Below, piece after piece: positions 10,498 through 21,961 of a DNA stretch of 64,000 nt. Below the pieces are notes generated by a model. It was not told where the DNA came from. It ran no database searches and was given only the letters and a program-made list of their open reading frames with translations. A program made the position numbers and the translations under genes. Every line of letters starts with the position of its first letter. Positions within the stretch are counted from its first letter, which is position 1. The stretch is from Dentipellis sp. KUC8613 (Eukaryota > Basidiomycota > Agaricomycetes > Russulales > Hericiaceae). The stretch lies in assembly GCA_002286715.1 (NCBI GenBank), contig NSJX01000039.1, positions 19,925-83,924 of the forward strand, given 5' to 3'.

Positions 10498-12045
10498 ATG
10501 CTCCTTTCTACTGCCTTCCCTCTCGCTGCTCTCGCCTGGCTTGCGAATGCGAACATTTTGGTAGACGTCACTCCACGGACTGGACAGGCTATCACTATCT
10601 CCAAGCACGACCTGTATCTCCGCGCCGACGGGACTGTCAACACTACTCTCATCCAGGAAAACATTTTTAGCTCTGTCGCGTGCGTGTCTAGTCTCTTGCG
10701 CACTCAGAACTGCCGACTGATTGGTTCGCCTTCAGAAAAATATACAGGGGTTTTGAGAACTACGAGAAGAACACTGGCTTGGCGCATCCCTTGTCATCTC
10801 ATCGATGGCGGCGTAAGCGCGCGACAGGCAGCGGCGTGCGGCTCACTGACGACAATGCTCGGCTCTGGTACGGCACTATCAGTGTCGGTACCCAACCCAA
10901 GCAGTACACCGGTACGGCTTCTGCCTTTTGCACCGCCGAAACCTCGACTGACGCGGCCTGCAGTTGACTTTGACACTGGCTCCAGCGACCTGTTCCTGCC
11001 CGGCTCTTCCTGCGACAAGAGCTGTGATGGCCATGCCAAATATGACACCGGTTCCAGCTCGACTGCTCACAATCTCGGAAAGCCGTATACGCTTGCGTAC
11101 GCCGACGGCTCTTCTGTAACTGGCACGCAATACGAAGATACAGTTAGCATCGCTGGTCTTACGGTTCGCACCTTGTCATTTGACTTATCCGAATCCCGCT
11201 GCTAACCATCTAAACGATATACGCGTAGGCGACTAAACAAACCCTCGGTGCTTCCTCCACCTACTCGACCGGCTTCAACTACGACCGCTTCCCCTCTGAC
11301 GGTCTCATGGGTATGGCCTTCCAGTCGCTCTCCGCCTACAACGCGAGCCCGCCCTTCCAGAGCCTCGTGGCGCAAGAAAAAGTCTCACAGCCCGTCTTCG
11401 GCGTCAAGCTCGCGAAGGACGGCTCCGAGCTCTTTCTCGGCGGCACCAACAGCGAACAGTACAGTGGCGACTTCACGTGGGTCGATGTCACCGACCCGGC
11501 GTACTGGCAGGTCGAGCTCGGAGGTTTCATGGTCGACGGCACGACCATATCAGGGAACAAGGCTGCCATCATTGATACTGGCACCACGCAGATTGTTGGC
11601 GACCCGGACACCGTTCGCACCATCTACAGTCATATCGTTGGTGCGAATGAGGCTTCTGAGTTGGGAAATGGACTCTGGACTAGTGCGTCGCGATTTTGGT
11701 GCCTGCTTCCCCTCGTATTAGTCGACTAATACAATGCCTGATGTCTAGTCCCTTGCAGTTTTAATACGCCCCTCAGTCTCACGTTTTCAGGCAAGACCTT
11801 CCAGATTGATCCAGCGACATTCAACCTCGGCAACACTTCCCCCGACACCTGCCTCGGTGGTCTTTCCGGCAATTCTGATGTCAGTGAAAGTGAGTCTCGT
11901 TCGATCTTCTGTCTCAGTCGAAATGAGCACTTGCTGAGGATCGTCCGTCGCAGATTTCTGGGTCGTCGGCGACGTGTTCTTGAGTAACGTCTATACCGCT
12001 TTCGACATCGGTAAGAAGCGCGTCGGCTTTGCTGCGCTCGCTTGA
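10498..12045 (+). CDS. Secreted aspartic protease, pepsin family A1 (414 aa)
   Basis: Six exons: 10498-10679, 10736-10911, 10964-11163, 11229-11682, 11749-11889, 11954-12045. All junctions keep frame; the third intron uses a weak GTTCGC donor. The start gives a clear signal peptide (MLLSTAFPLAALAWLANA). A propeptide follows to about residue 105. The mature enzyme has both catalytic motifs, DTGSS with Asp123 and DTGTT with Asp302. The flap region is LAYADGSSVTG, the NFWVVGDVFL segment precedes the C-terminal hydrophobic end, and two Cys pairs fit A1 disulfides. It resembles polyporopepsins, endopeptidases that wood-decay fungi secrete into acidic surroundings. Length is normal for the family. 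The TATA box at 10414 supports this start. No break or missing catalytic residue was seen. Confidence 0.92.
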
Positions 12046-12583
12046 GCACCATCGTATCTTTTGGGAAGGAAAGGAGGAAGACGCATTGGGGTTTGTTTTT
12101 ACTGGTCTCGTTTCCCACCGCACAGTCGTTCATGGATCGTGAACAGGGGCGTGATATTCATTTATACCATAATCTGATTCCGGGACGATCTTGTTTTCAC
12201 GGGTTGCATTGCCCGCCGCACACTCATTCATGTGCCGTGTAACACGAGCATAGTTTTATATACCCTCAGCCATGCGGAGTGATCCTGGTCGGATGCCAAC
12301 ATTGGCCTCAAATGGCCGTAGGATGGCCCATCGGATGTACAATTGAAAGACGAACTTCTGGGGAAAAGGAATTGCGACGATGGTGTTTGATAGGTCATGG
12401 CAGTAATTGAAAATTTACTGTCTATTTCTCGTACTACACTTCCCTTTTTCTTGATACATCTGACGCGCGAATAGCGCATTCCTCAGACTCAGCGTGATGA
12501 GCAAAGGTCGCGCAGGGACCTGTAACACACTGCGGCCGTGAGCTGATCATGAACACATCTGGAGAAAAGACTATGGGACATAC
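12046..12583. other. Convergent intergenic region
   Basis: Lies between the 3' ends of the protease and BTB gene 1. Two imperfect copies of a phrase around TTTTTACTGGTCTCGTTTCCC and TTGTTTTCACGGGTTGCATTG (about 12095 and 12190) each run into C(A/G)C-AC-(G/C)TTCAT text, so this may be a diverged 90-bp duplication. No gene seen. Confidence 0.4.
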
Positions 12584-13765
12584 CTATGATTCTTCTCCCA
12601 AAGAGGAGCCTTCCGACTCAGACGCAGGTTCTTCCCGTGCCGGAAGCTCGAAGTACTCATCCAGGTTTTCCCACAACATCATGCGACACCTGTATATATG
12701 GGACGACGCATGCATGTAGCAGTACACGCAAATGTGGCCGTCGTAAGTGTTCAGTATCTCCTCGACGTGCACCCGGAGAGCGCCAAGCACGTCACGCGTG
12801 GCGACCAAGTCACGGTGGACCTCCCTCCAGAAATCATAGAGCTTCTCTGCGGTGCATTCGGGCGAACAAGGGCATTCGGCCTTGGCTGCCTCGGAGCGGG
12901 AGGCCACCCGCGAAAAACTGAGAGCTTTCACTGCTGCCGTCTTCAGATTGTACCGCCCGCGCAATACCGACTCGTAGTCTTCCTTCTCCATTAGATACCA
13001 CCGTGCGGTGCGTTGGTGGTAGTTCGACACCCGTTCCGGCTTTCCACGCTTGTCTATCCCACGAGAAGCGTCCCAGTCGTGCTCGATGTTTATCCGAGAA
13101 AGGTGGTAGAACGCAGTGCCCAGTATCTCCGGTATATTGAAGTCGCGTGCAAGGCGGATGGCAGACACGGGCTCAGGGAACTGGTCATCGACATGAGGCC
13201 CATATTCGTCATACCAGATATCACAGACGCTGGTCTCTAGCCTGATCTTGAACTCTGATTCCAGCTTGTCCCATTGCCGGATGGTCTGGGGCCAGTCGGA
13301 TACGAGCTGAGCCACAATGCGGTCGCGTAACACGTCTACCTGAAATTTGTCGGCGGCGCGGAGGAGAGGTCTGACTTTCATAGGCGTGTCCGGGTCGTAT
13401 GGTTTCAAAGACAAGGGCCTATCATAAATGAGAGGTTGAGTAAACTGGGAGAACGCCACTGGTTTGACTCACGGATCATTATACAGATATTGAAGAAGGC
13501 CCTCCAAGTCCTCTCCAGTATCTTGCATGCACACCAGTGGGACGCCGTCGTACGCCTCCATTGCTTCGCTCGCAGGTAGGGAGAACATGTCCTCGAAAAC
13601 GGAAGAGCTCCTGGCGAGTATAGATCTATGAACCCGAAAGACTACCCACCCGTCCTCACGCTCGCTCCACTGGGCGACGAGGGCGATATTTCCATCTGAA
13701 AGATACAGCGTCTCGTGGCGTTTGTAGTCTTCAGTCCCGTCCATGGGTCGAGCAAGGTGGCTCAA
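12584..13765 (-). CDS. BTB/POZ domain protein 1 (375 aa)
   Basis: Two exons, 13765-13473 and 13418-12584; the 54-nt intron has a GTGAGT donor and TAG acceptor. Residues 20-135 form a BTB fold: YLSDGNIALV, then VVFRVHRSILARSSSVFEDMF, the hallmark helix in which the protein is stored then exposed as adaptor, and YDGVPLVCMQDTGEDLEGLLQYLYNDP. BTB proteins commonly dimerise and can act as CUL3 substrate adaptors. Residues 150-375 are helical, with a PLLRAADKFQV segment typical of fungal BTB proteins and a late Cys-rich patch (CPCSPECT and, near the end, CVYCYMHASSHIYRCR) that may bind metal. A later in-frame Met (at 13744) starts MDGTEDYK and may be the true start, as a similar Met exists in BTB gene 2. 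Substrate and localisation unknown. Confidence 0.82.
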
Positions 13766-14516
13766 GGTCGTCCACGACGTGGTGGCCCGGTTTGATCAGG
13801 CGCTCCTGCCAAACTTGTCAGTGATGGTCACTGTGCTGGCGCTATAGTGGTAACGATGTGACCTGGGCTGCGAGGCCGCGTCTCGGCGGCTCCTCCTAGA
13901 CTTTGCCATTGTCCCTAATGTCCACGTTCTTGTTCGATTCTAGCACGCACCCACTTCTCTTGCCTTGATAATTGTAGTTTCCTGGAAGCTATATCATGAG
14001 GCAGCTCATCGGCGTTCTTTCAACAATCAACGACTCGGATGCCGGTCTCGTGGTTCTCGTCTTTCTCGCTTCTTTTCTATAGCATCTAGATATCTAGAGT
14101 CCGCTCGATATTATAGCTCTAAGTATTGCCTGCGAGCTCTTGATTGGACTGCCCAGTAAAGTTACATAAAGGACGATAGCCTTTAAATTTACTTCCGCCA
14201 TTTCTTCAGCGCTCGCACAAGAATCGGAGCAACTTCTTCTACTTGACACATGGATGTATCATATTCCAACGCAATACTTCAAACGGAGCGGTGGGGTACA
14301 GAAAGTGGTGTGCGATGTATTGATTAACTCAGTGCAGGTAAGGTATCCAGAGGCTACAGCGCGCAGAAACAGTAGCAGAGTAAGCATACGGCTCAGACGC
14401 ACGTAAAAGGGTGAAAGAGACCTACCACATCAAGAAAGGCTTGGCCCACGAGGCCGGCCTGTGTCGACGACAGGAAAGGCAAAACACATATCTCAGTGGA
14501 AACGCTCGCCGCATTT
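13766..14516. other. Intergenic, no gene seen
   Basis: Region between BTB gene 1 and the end of the C-terminal Zn2Cys6 gene. Open frames at 13965-14159 and 14411-14659 lack motif content or are shadows. Confidence 0.5.
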
Positions 14517-16028
14517 TCACTCGAAAGCCATGGCTTGTTCGGCCGCCATGGCTGACCGGCGGCGAGGCACGTATCGAATTTTGGGCTCCTGCACGTCGAC
14601 ATTCTGGCCCTTGGGCCTGCGCTGGCCGCGGCGTGATACGAGCGGGTGCTCGCAGATAAGGTTCCGTCGCGCGCATTGGCTGGCGCGGCGCAGAGCAAGG
14701 TGAGCCGAACGTGGTGGGAGTGAGACGGCAAGAAAGGAATTCACATAGATGGAGGAAGAAATAAGTCAGCCAAACTCAGAAATAGAGAAAAGGATCGAGG
14801 CAAAGATGAATGAAAACGGAAATAAGACGACCGGGGAGCACGAATCACAGGGACGTCGATCGGACACGACGACAAGGCGAGGCAACGAGGGATTGAGAAG
14901 GCAAGATCGGGGACATACACGACCTAACCAGCCATGCATAAAAGAGCCACGGTCTCGAAGGGAGCTCCCACATCAAAGCACGACTCCCCGGCTCCCCTTC
15001 TCGCAGAAGAGCCAGCAGAAAGCTCAAGAAAGTCGGGACTCACTCGCATGTCTTGTCCGGACTATCTGGATCAAGCGGCGTGCATGCTATCTTGCGCCCA
15101 CGGCAGAAGAAACAAGCGAGGAACGGCGGGGGCTTCGATGGCTTTTCCTTCTTCTTGATGCCGCGGCGGCGAGCGCGCAGCGGGCTCGGGAACGGGCTTG
15201 GGCTCGTCGACGCTTTGGGGGTCTTCCCGGGTACTTCCTCGGCATCTGGGAACATTTGCACCACGGGCGGGGTGCTGTGGTTCTTCGTGCTCATAGCACA
15301 GAGACCAGCCTCGCCCTTCCTCAATGCTGAGGAGGACGCGCGAGGATCCCCGGACTCGACGTGCTCGGACACCAGGGCGGAAGTGTCGGGAGAAGTGCCC
15401 ACGTGCACGTAGTCTTCGAGTTCCAGCTTGACGGGAGTGATGTAGTCGCGGCCGTGCGAGTGAGAGGTGCCGCGCTCGAGTGCAGCCCACGTGTCGAGCT
15501 CTTCATACGTGAAGAGCGGCGTCGAGGGGTGCATGCGGTTATAGCAGCGATACGTCCCGTGGTTCTCTGGAATCGCGGCAGGCGCGATGTGGGAACGGTA
15601 CACGGGCTGTGGTGCTTGGACAGGAACCGCAACAGCCTGCAGAGCGTGCTGCTGAGCAGCAGATCATATCGCGTTAGCTGGTACATACGAAGACAGAAAC
15701 GACCTACTTCGTACTGCGGCACTATCGCGTGCGCCTGGAGGTCTTCCATCTCCGCAGCTGCTGGGGCAAACAGAAGGGATTGCTGGCATGATTGAAGAAC
15801 CGGGTACATATCTACAATGTCCGACGGAGGCATTGCGATGTAGCCCGAGCCCTCCACCACGAAGTCCCGCAGGAGATCGACCTCCGACGACATGCTGAAA
15901 TGTTGCTCCCCGTGGAAGTCGAGCCGTTGTCCCATCTGTGGCCATCGTGGCACGGGCAGCACCGTGCGCTCTGCGATGAGATCACAGTACTGCATCGTCG
16001 AAAGATACGCCTGTTGCCAGCCCTGCAT
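14517..16028 (-). CDS. Zn2Cys6 protein with C-terminal zinc cluster (362 aa)
   Basis: Three exons: 16028-15708, 15648-15044, 14679-14517. The last intron is long (364 nt) and interrupts the zinc cluster between its fourth Cys and the next residue. Splicing restores CFFCRGRKIAC, a 12-residue span, then CDQCARRNLIC, giving Cys286, 289, 296, 308, 311 and 318. This is the C-x2-C-x6-C-x11-C-x2-C-x6-C pattern of fungal Gal4-type DNA-binding domains. Basic runs flank it on both sides (RARRRGIKKKEK before; SRRGQRRPKG after), suiting DNA binding and nuclear import. The cluster sits near the C-terminus rather than the usual N-terminus, and no fungal-specific TF middle domain is visible. From memory this arrangement recurs in Agaricomycetes. 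Target genes unknown. The exact start is uncertain because other in-frame Met codons follow, for example at 15995. Confidence 0.75.
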
Positions 16029-17586
16029 CAGAACGAGTACATAGATGGTCTAAACGAAAGCGTCGCGTACTTCATAGCGCGACTGAGCCTGGTCGGCTGC
16101 AGAGTCGTGCCAGGAGGGCGCCATAATCTACTAATGCGCCAGCGTGCCCTCGCCTTAGTGTCAGCATTAAAAGATGGCGCATGCGATCCCAAGCCGCGAC
16201 TGGAGTACGATGGATCTTGCGTCGCAGCCGCTCCTCGAGCGATAGGCCACGCGTCGAAATTTTACTCAATGCATTTGCTTGCGGGTGCGGCCCCGCGGGG
16301 CAGGCTCCGGCTGCGCCCTACGCTCGTGCCAGGGGACTGAAGAAGGTGCGAAGATCTCGCCCTTCATATGCTATTGGCCGCCAATTAGCGTTGCAGTGAG
16401 GGAGGGGGCGGTGACGCGACAGATCACAGTCTAACCCGACTGGGTCAGCCAGATAGCAGGCCGACTCTACTGGGAACATAAATTGCATCATACCGTTTTA
16501 TACACGGACCTACAACGGGGACGGACCTGAGCAGCGGCCTTGACTCTTCGTTTCAGGATAAACTAGACCGGGGCACGCGCATTGCAATTACAGTTCAGGG
16601 ACAGTCAGTACCTTCTTGGCGAATCCGAGTGTGACGGACCTGCAGTATTTGCATCATGGAGAGGAATGCTACGAAGCTAGACTCTTTCGGAGCAATCAGT
16701 TTTTTTATATGGCGCTCCGCAAGGCTCTCCCCGCTCGTAATGCGGCGGGCGGTGTGGCTTGCTCTGGTTCCTACGTCAGTGTGAAGCCACAGTCGCATTC
16801 GACATAGAGAAGATGCCGAGCGCTGCGTGTTGAGTTTTGAAACGGATACGCGTTGCACCAAACGAACGCCTGCAGTGGGCTCGCGAATTCTCCCTGCCAG
16901 CGGAGTGCGCCGCGCTGAGCGCCAATTCATGGGTGCATATTTGCCTTCTACTTGTCACGCGAGTACTGCTAGGCGCCGAGGCCGATTGCGCGGGGCACTG
17001 TACGAGATTTGGCGGACATAGATGCAGAATGGAGTCGACACGACCCTGATCAGCGTGCGATCCATCGCAATGACGGGCATCTTCAGGTCTGATTTACTGA
17101 GTGGACGGCCCATGGGGTAAGCAAGCGGCCATTTGCGAGTGTGGGGGAAGGCGCTGCAGCCAGCCGACACCATTGTTTACAGGAACATATCAGCTATATG
17201 TAAGTCGATCTTATGGCATCGAAGGCAAGCGGCAAGCGGGACGAACCGAAGTGCGCAGATGATGTGTAATAGATCGATAGGGCGATTGCTTCGTTCTCAT
17301 TTGATGCACATTGCCTTCGCAACATTACCCCACCCCCGACAAAGATATCAAGAACAAAGAGAAAACCAAGGCAGGTATGCATCGACTGACCGTGACAATG
17401 CCATGCAAATGCAATTGTGGCAGGTTACGGCAAATGCCGTGTGTCTCAGATCACAATAACGGCCGTGCTCCTCTGGACGATATTTGGACTCTTGAATGAG
17501 ATAGCTTCCGAATTCCCCGTCTAGCGAGGTATCTTCTCTTTTCTGCTCAAACACGCAGCTGCAGCGACACCCGACTTCTTTAATCG
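16029..17586. other. 1.5-kb gene-poor stretch
   Basis: No convincing gene on either strand. The open frames are short, have no motif, and several overlap in competing phases (for example 16595-16930 minus and 16827-17021 plus). Confidence 0.5.
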
Positions 17587-19369
17587 ATGCCTAAATTGAG
17601 CCCGACTCCAAGGTATTCGACCAATCTGCTCTCGAGATCGATGTGCAGTCACTGACTTCTTTCTCAGCGCTGCGGCCTACTGGTCGAACGCTGAAAGGTC
17701 TCGCTTCGCGTGCCAACTCGAACCTAGCACAGTCAGACCTGGAGATGTCCCAGATGCACAGAGGGTACTAGAACTCGAGATGGAGGCCGTCGGACAGGTC
17801 ATGTCGTCCCTGCGCGCCCGCTACAATTCTCTCGCCTTCATCAATCGTCTACCACAAGAAATTCTCGCCCTCATATTCCTTTCTCTCCGGGACACATACG
17901 CACGCCTCTTTTCGTCTTTCCCTCTGATATACGGGTCTCGGTCGCCTCCGGATGCCATCGAGTGGGTCGCGATCACACATGTCTGCCGCAAATGGAGAAC
18001 TACGGCGATCGAACTTCCCTCTTTGTGGACCCACATTCCGAATTCTTTCAGTACAACATGCGCAGAAGAGTTTCTCCGTCGCTCTCGGTTGACGCCGATC
18101 AAGCTTGAGCATAGCATGGTCAGTCCAGTGAGCACCGGGGATCTGGCAGGCCATATTTCGCAGCACCTGCGTCACGTACGGGCGCTCCATCTTTCAGGGC
18201 CTCCTCAGCATTTCACAGAAATCATTCCTACGCTGTGCAGTCCTGCGCCACTCCTGGAGAAACTGCGTTTGAACAACAGGAGTGGTGCAGCAATCAACAC
18301 AAGCACAATTGCGCCGTCATTACCTTCCAACGTCTTCGGTGGAATCACTCCCCGTCTACGCAAGGTCTGTATCGTTGGCTGGGGCATACCCTGGGCGTCG
18401 TTGAGGTTCGAGACCCTCGTCAGCCTCGAAATCTCGCAACACTCGAGCCTCAACGTCACTTATGGCGACTTTCCGACAATTCTCGGTGCTCTTTCTCGGA
18501 TGCCTTCGCTGAAGTTCCTCACGCTCTCAGACGTGTTCCCGTCTGTTGCGGACGCGCTCACTCCGAATTCCGTATGCGGTCCTCTTATCTCTTTGCCCAA
18601 CCTTCAAAGGTTCAGTCTGTTCGACGACATCCGCAATTGTGGTCTTGCTCTTCATCACATATCTCTCCCCGCTTCTGCGGAACGCAATATATTTTGCTCG
18701 AAACCCAACCAAGGCATCGAGTTTCTACTCTCATGGTTGTCAGCGTATACCCCGCCATCACCCATCTACACGCTTTATGTTGAAGAGGTATACGGGCGTA
18801 ATGTTATCATTACGGCGTATGCCCGTAACGACACGGACCGCTACAAGATCGGAAAATCCCTATTACACATCTCCCTCCGCGATTTGTGGCATGAAGCCAC
18901 GGCTCCTCAGGCGCAGGCAACCGCTCTTTGTAGCGCTCTGCCTCTTGGAAACTTGAAATCGCTGGATGTCTGGTACGAGGGCAGCTCGACCCTGGATTGG
19001 CCCACTGTATTCTCAGGGAACAACAGCTTGCGACGCGTGTCGATGGGGTTCGACCCCAAGATTGAGCTCGACGAGCTCACGGCGACAATTCTACAGCCGG
19101 CGCTCGCAGAAGAGACGTCGACGGGCCCACCTTTCCCGTCCTTGCGATTACTCAATCTGTACAAAATCCGGGTCGGGCACGAGAGTGAGGAGCACGTCAG
19201 GTTTCGGCAGTGGTTGCAGCGTTGGGGACCGTGTCGCGACGTGAAGATCTCGTCGTGCTGTGTTGACGAGGTGCTGATGGACGAATTGGAAGACCATGGC
19301 TTTATGGTCTCTTGGGATGGTGAGGACTATGAATCGTCCCACGAGGACTTCGATGAGGTGTCGGAGTAA
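17587..19369 (+). CDS. F-box protein 2 (575 aa)
   Basis: Two exons, 17587-17612 and 17668-19369; the 26-nt first exon ends in phase 2 before GTATTC, and the acceptor is CTCAG. This recovers an N-terminus (MPKLSPTPSAAAYW) that would be missed if the start were placed at the later Met at 17780. The F-box is FINRLPQEILALIFLSL, then THVCRKWRTTAIELPSLW. A long loop between the two halves contains RLFSSFPLIYGSRSPPD, the largest insertion in this position among the paralogues. The C-terminal half shows spaced leucines and hydrophobic strands typical of these F-box proteins and ends in an acidic tail (EDYESSHEDFDE). It presumably acts as an SCF substrate receptor; the substrate is unknown. It lies about 330 bp upstream of the acyl-CoA ligase on the same strand, with no sign of cotranscription. 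Confidence 0.85.
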
Positions 19370-19697
19370 GAGGTTTCCACATACTGGTTGCAAGGTGGAC
19401 GTCTCCTCCCTATCTTTATACTGAGGTTTCTCGCAATGTACTTATAACATGTATGTAAACTATCTTGCATCTCCGTTCTTGACACCTTCAGCGCAGCTCA
19501 CCTGCTGCGCCGCCTGCATCGACAAGTCTGGCGTGTTCAGAGATCGAACCTGCGGCGCGGCCGGGGGGCGACGCGCGTCTCGATCAGGTGACTACTAATA
19601 TGAGGTAATTAGGGCAGTTGACAGGTCAGCGGTTGCAGACAACCTGCCCCACCTCCTCTCTCTCCTCCTCTTCCTCCTCTCTCTCATCCCAGTCGCC
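19370..19697 (+). promoter_or_regulatory. Upstream region of acyl-CoA ligase with CT tract
   Basis: Contains a pyrimidine-rich run at 19646-19690 (CCACCTCCTCTCTCTCCTCC and onward) directly before the ATG. Such CT tracts are common just upstream of starts in well-expressed fungal genes. No TATA box was seen. Confidence 0.4.
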
Positions 19698-21961
19698 ATG
19701 TTTACTGGCAAGTCTACAATGTGGGGCGAGGGCTCCGTCGAAGTGAGCCCGCCCGAGAACCCCGGCGAGAGCGGCATCCGCCGCCTCGCAAAGACGAAGG
19801 ACGCCCTCGTGACGCAGCCCATCGAGGGCATTGAGACCGTGTACGACGTTCTTGCATATGCAGCGCGCACACACGGATCTCGGAAGGCATTTGGGTACCG
19901 AGACATCGTGCAGATGGTCGAGGAAGAGAAGGAGGTGAAGAAGATGGTGCACGGGAAGGAAGTGACGGAGAAGAAGATCTGGAAGTACTTCCAGCTGAGC
20001 GACTACAAGTACTACTCGTTCCTCGACGTCAAGACGATCGCGAGCGAGGTCGCCCGCGGCCTGCTAGCGCTCGACGTGGGCAAAGAGGACGTTATTAACA
20101 TCTATGCACAGACGAGGTACGTCATCATTTCCGTACAGCCCCAACCTGCGTGTGCTGGGGTTAGCGCTGACGCCGACGCCCGCTTGCAGTCCCAACTGGC
20201 AGTTCTTCTCGCATGGCTGCGCGATGATCTCGACGAAGGTCGCCACGGCGTACGACACGCTCGGCGAGTCGGGTCTCGAGCACTCTTTGAACGAGCCTGA
20301 GTGCCCGCTCATCTTTACCAACGCGGAGCTGCTGCCCATTCTCGCAAAGGTCGCGCCCAAAGTTCCGACGCTGCGCATTGTCATCTACGACGGCGAGCCG
20401 TCCGCCGCCGTGCTCGACGCCGTCAAGGCGACACACGAGAACCTCAAGGTGCTCTCCCTCGACGAGCTGCGCGAGCTGGGCCGCAGCAAGCCCGCGGAAC
20501 TCGCGGAAAGCCGGCTTCCAGCGAAGGATGAGGTTGCATGCATCATGTACACGAGCGGCAGCACGGGCCCCCCGAAGGGCGTCGTCATCACGCACGGAAA
20601 CCTGATCGCCGCGGTCGGCTCGGTGTACACGCTCTTTGGCCACCACCTCCAGGTCGACGACACGTACCTCGCGTTTCTGCCGCTCGCGCACATCCTGGAG
20701 TATGTCGTGGAGCTGTGCTTCTTATTCATCGGCATGACGTCCGGCTTTGGGCGCGTCAAGACGCTGACGGACGCGTCCGTGCGCAACTGCGTCGGTGACA
20801 TCAAGGCGTTCCGGCCGTCGATCATGGTGGGCGTGCCCGCCGTGTGGGAGCTGATCCGCAAGGGCATCCTCTCGCAGGTGAACAAGGGCGGGTCAGTGCG
20901 CAAGTCCGTGTTCAACGGCGCGCTGTCGGTGAAGCGCGCCGGCGTGCCCGGGCTGAAGAATGTGGTGGACAACGTGGTGTTCTCGCAGATTAGGGCTGCA
21001 ACGGGTGGACGTCTGCGCCTTGCGCTTAGCGGTGGCGCGTCGCTCAGCAAGGAGACGCAAGAGTTCTTGTCGCTTGCGCTCGTGACGCTTCTGCAGGGTG
21101 AGCTCTCCGCCCCTTCGTCTTTGAATTGTCGCTGATGGGGCCCACGCAGGCTATGGGATGACTGAGTCATGTGGAATGTGCGCGATTCTGCCGCCCGAGG
21201 TGATGCAGTACAGCAGCGTCGGCCTGCCCTCGCCTTCGGTGGAGATCAAGTTCCTCGACGTGCCCGACGCAGGCTACCTGCACACGAACGACCCGCCGCA
21301 GGGCGAGGTGCTGATCCGCGGGCCGTCGGTCACCTCGGGCTACTACAAGCGCGACGACCTGAACAACGACCCGACGGTGTTCACGAAGGACGGGTTCATG
21401 CGCACGGGCGACGTCGGGCAGTGGAACAAGGACGGGACGCTGTCGCTCATCGACCGCATCAAGAACCTCATCAAGCTGCAGGGCGGCGAGTACATCGCGC
21501 TCGAGCGCCTCGAGTCCGTGTACAAGTCCGTCAGCTTCATCTCGAACATCTGCGTGCACGCGACGCCCGACGCGAAGCAGCCCATCGCGATCATCATCCC
21601 GCACGAGGCGCACCTCCGCCATGCGCTTCCGAACATCGCGCCGGACCTGAAGGATCTGGACCTCGCGCATCTGTGCAACGATAAGCGTATACAGGAGGCC
21701 GTGCTGAAGGAGTGCAATGCGGCGGGCAAGAAGAACGGGTTCAAGACGATGGAGCTGCTGCAGGCAGTCATCCTCACGCCGGAGGAGTGGACGCCCGAGA
21801 GCGGGCTTGTTACGGCTGCGCAGAAGGTGCAGAGGAAGAAGATTGCGAACAAGTTTGAGGATGAGATCGCGGTGCGTGGCTTGTGCCTTTCATTCTCCAT
21901 CCGTGAAACATACTGACTATGTTCTTGTTCTTCGTAGGAGGCATATGAGAACCAGGATTAA
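19698..21961 (+). CDS. Long-chain fatty acid-CoA ligase (690 aa)
   Basis: Four exons: 19698-20116, 20190-21097, 21150-21871, 21938-21961; the last codes only eight residues. It activates fatty acids to acyl-CoA through an acyl-adenylate. The AMP-binding loop YTSGSTGPPKG is near residue 259. FLPLAHILEYVVE, the YGMTES motif spanning the second junction, and DGFMRTGDVGQWNKDG near residue 523 with DRIKNLIKLQGGEYI are all typical of the long-chain (FACS) group. The length matches fungal Faa-type enzymes. I see no signal peptide and no C-terminal SKL-type peroxisomal signal; the end is EAYENQD. It probably acts at lipid droplets or ER in membrane lipid synthesis or beta-oxidation feeding, an inference from the family. 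Coding sequence is strongly GC3-biased, unlike the neighbouring F-box gene, suggesting a conserved, well-expressed gene. Confidence 0.93.

Noticed and set aside
18235..18783. Plus-strand frame of 182 codons within F-box gene 2
   Set aside because: Shadow in another frame of the F-box large exon.
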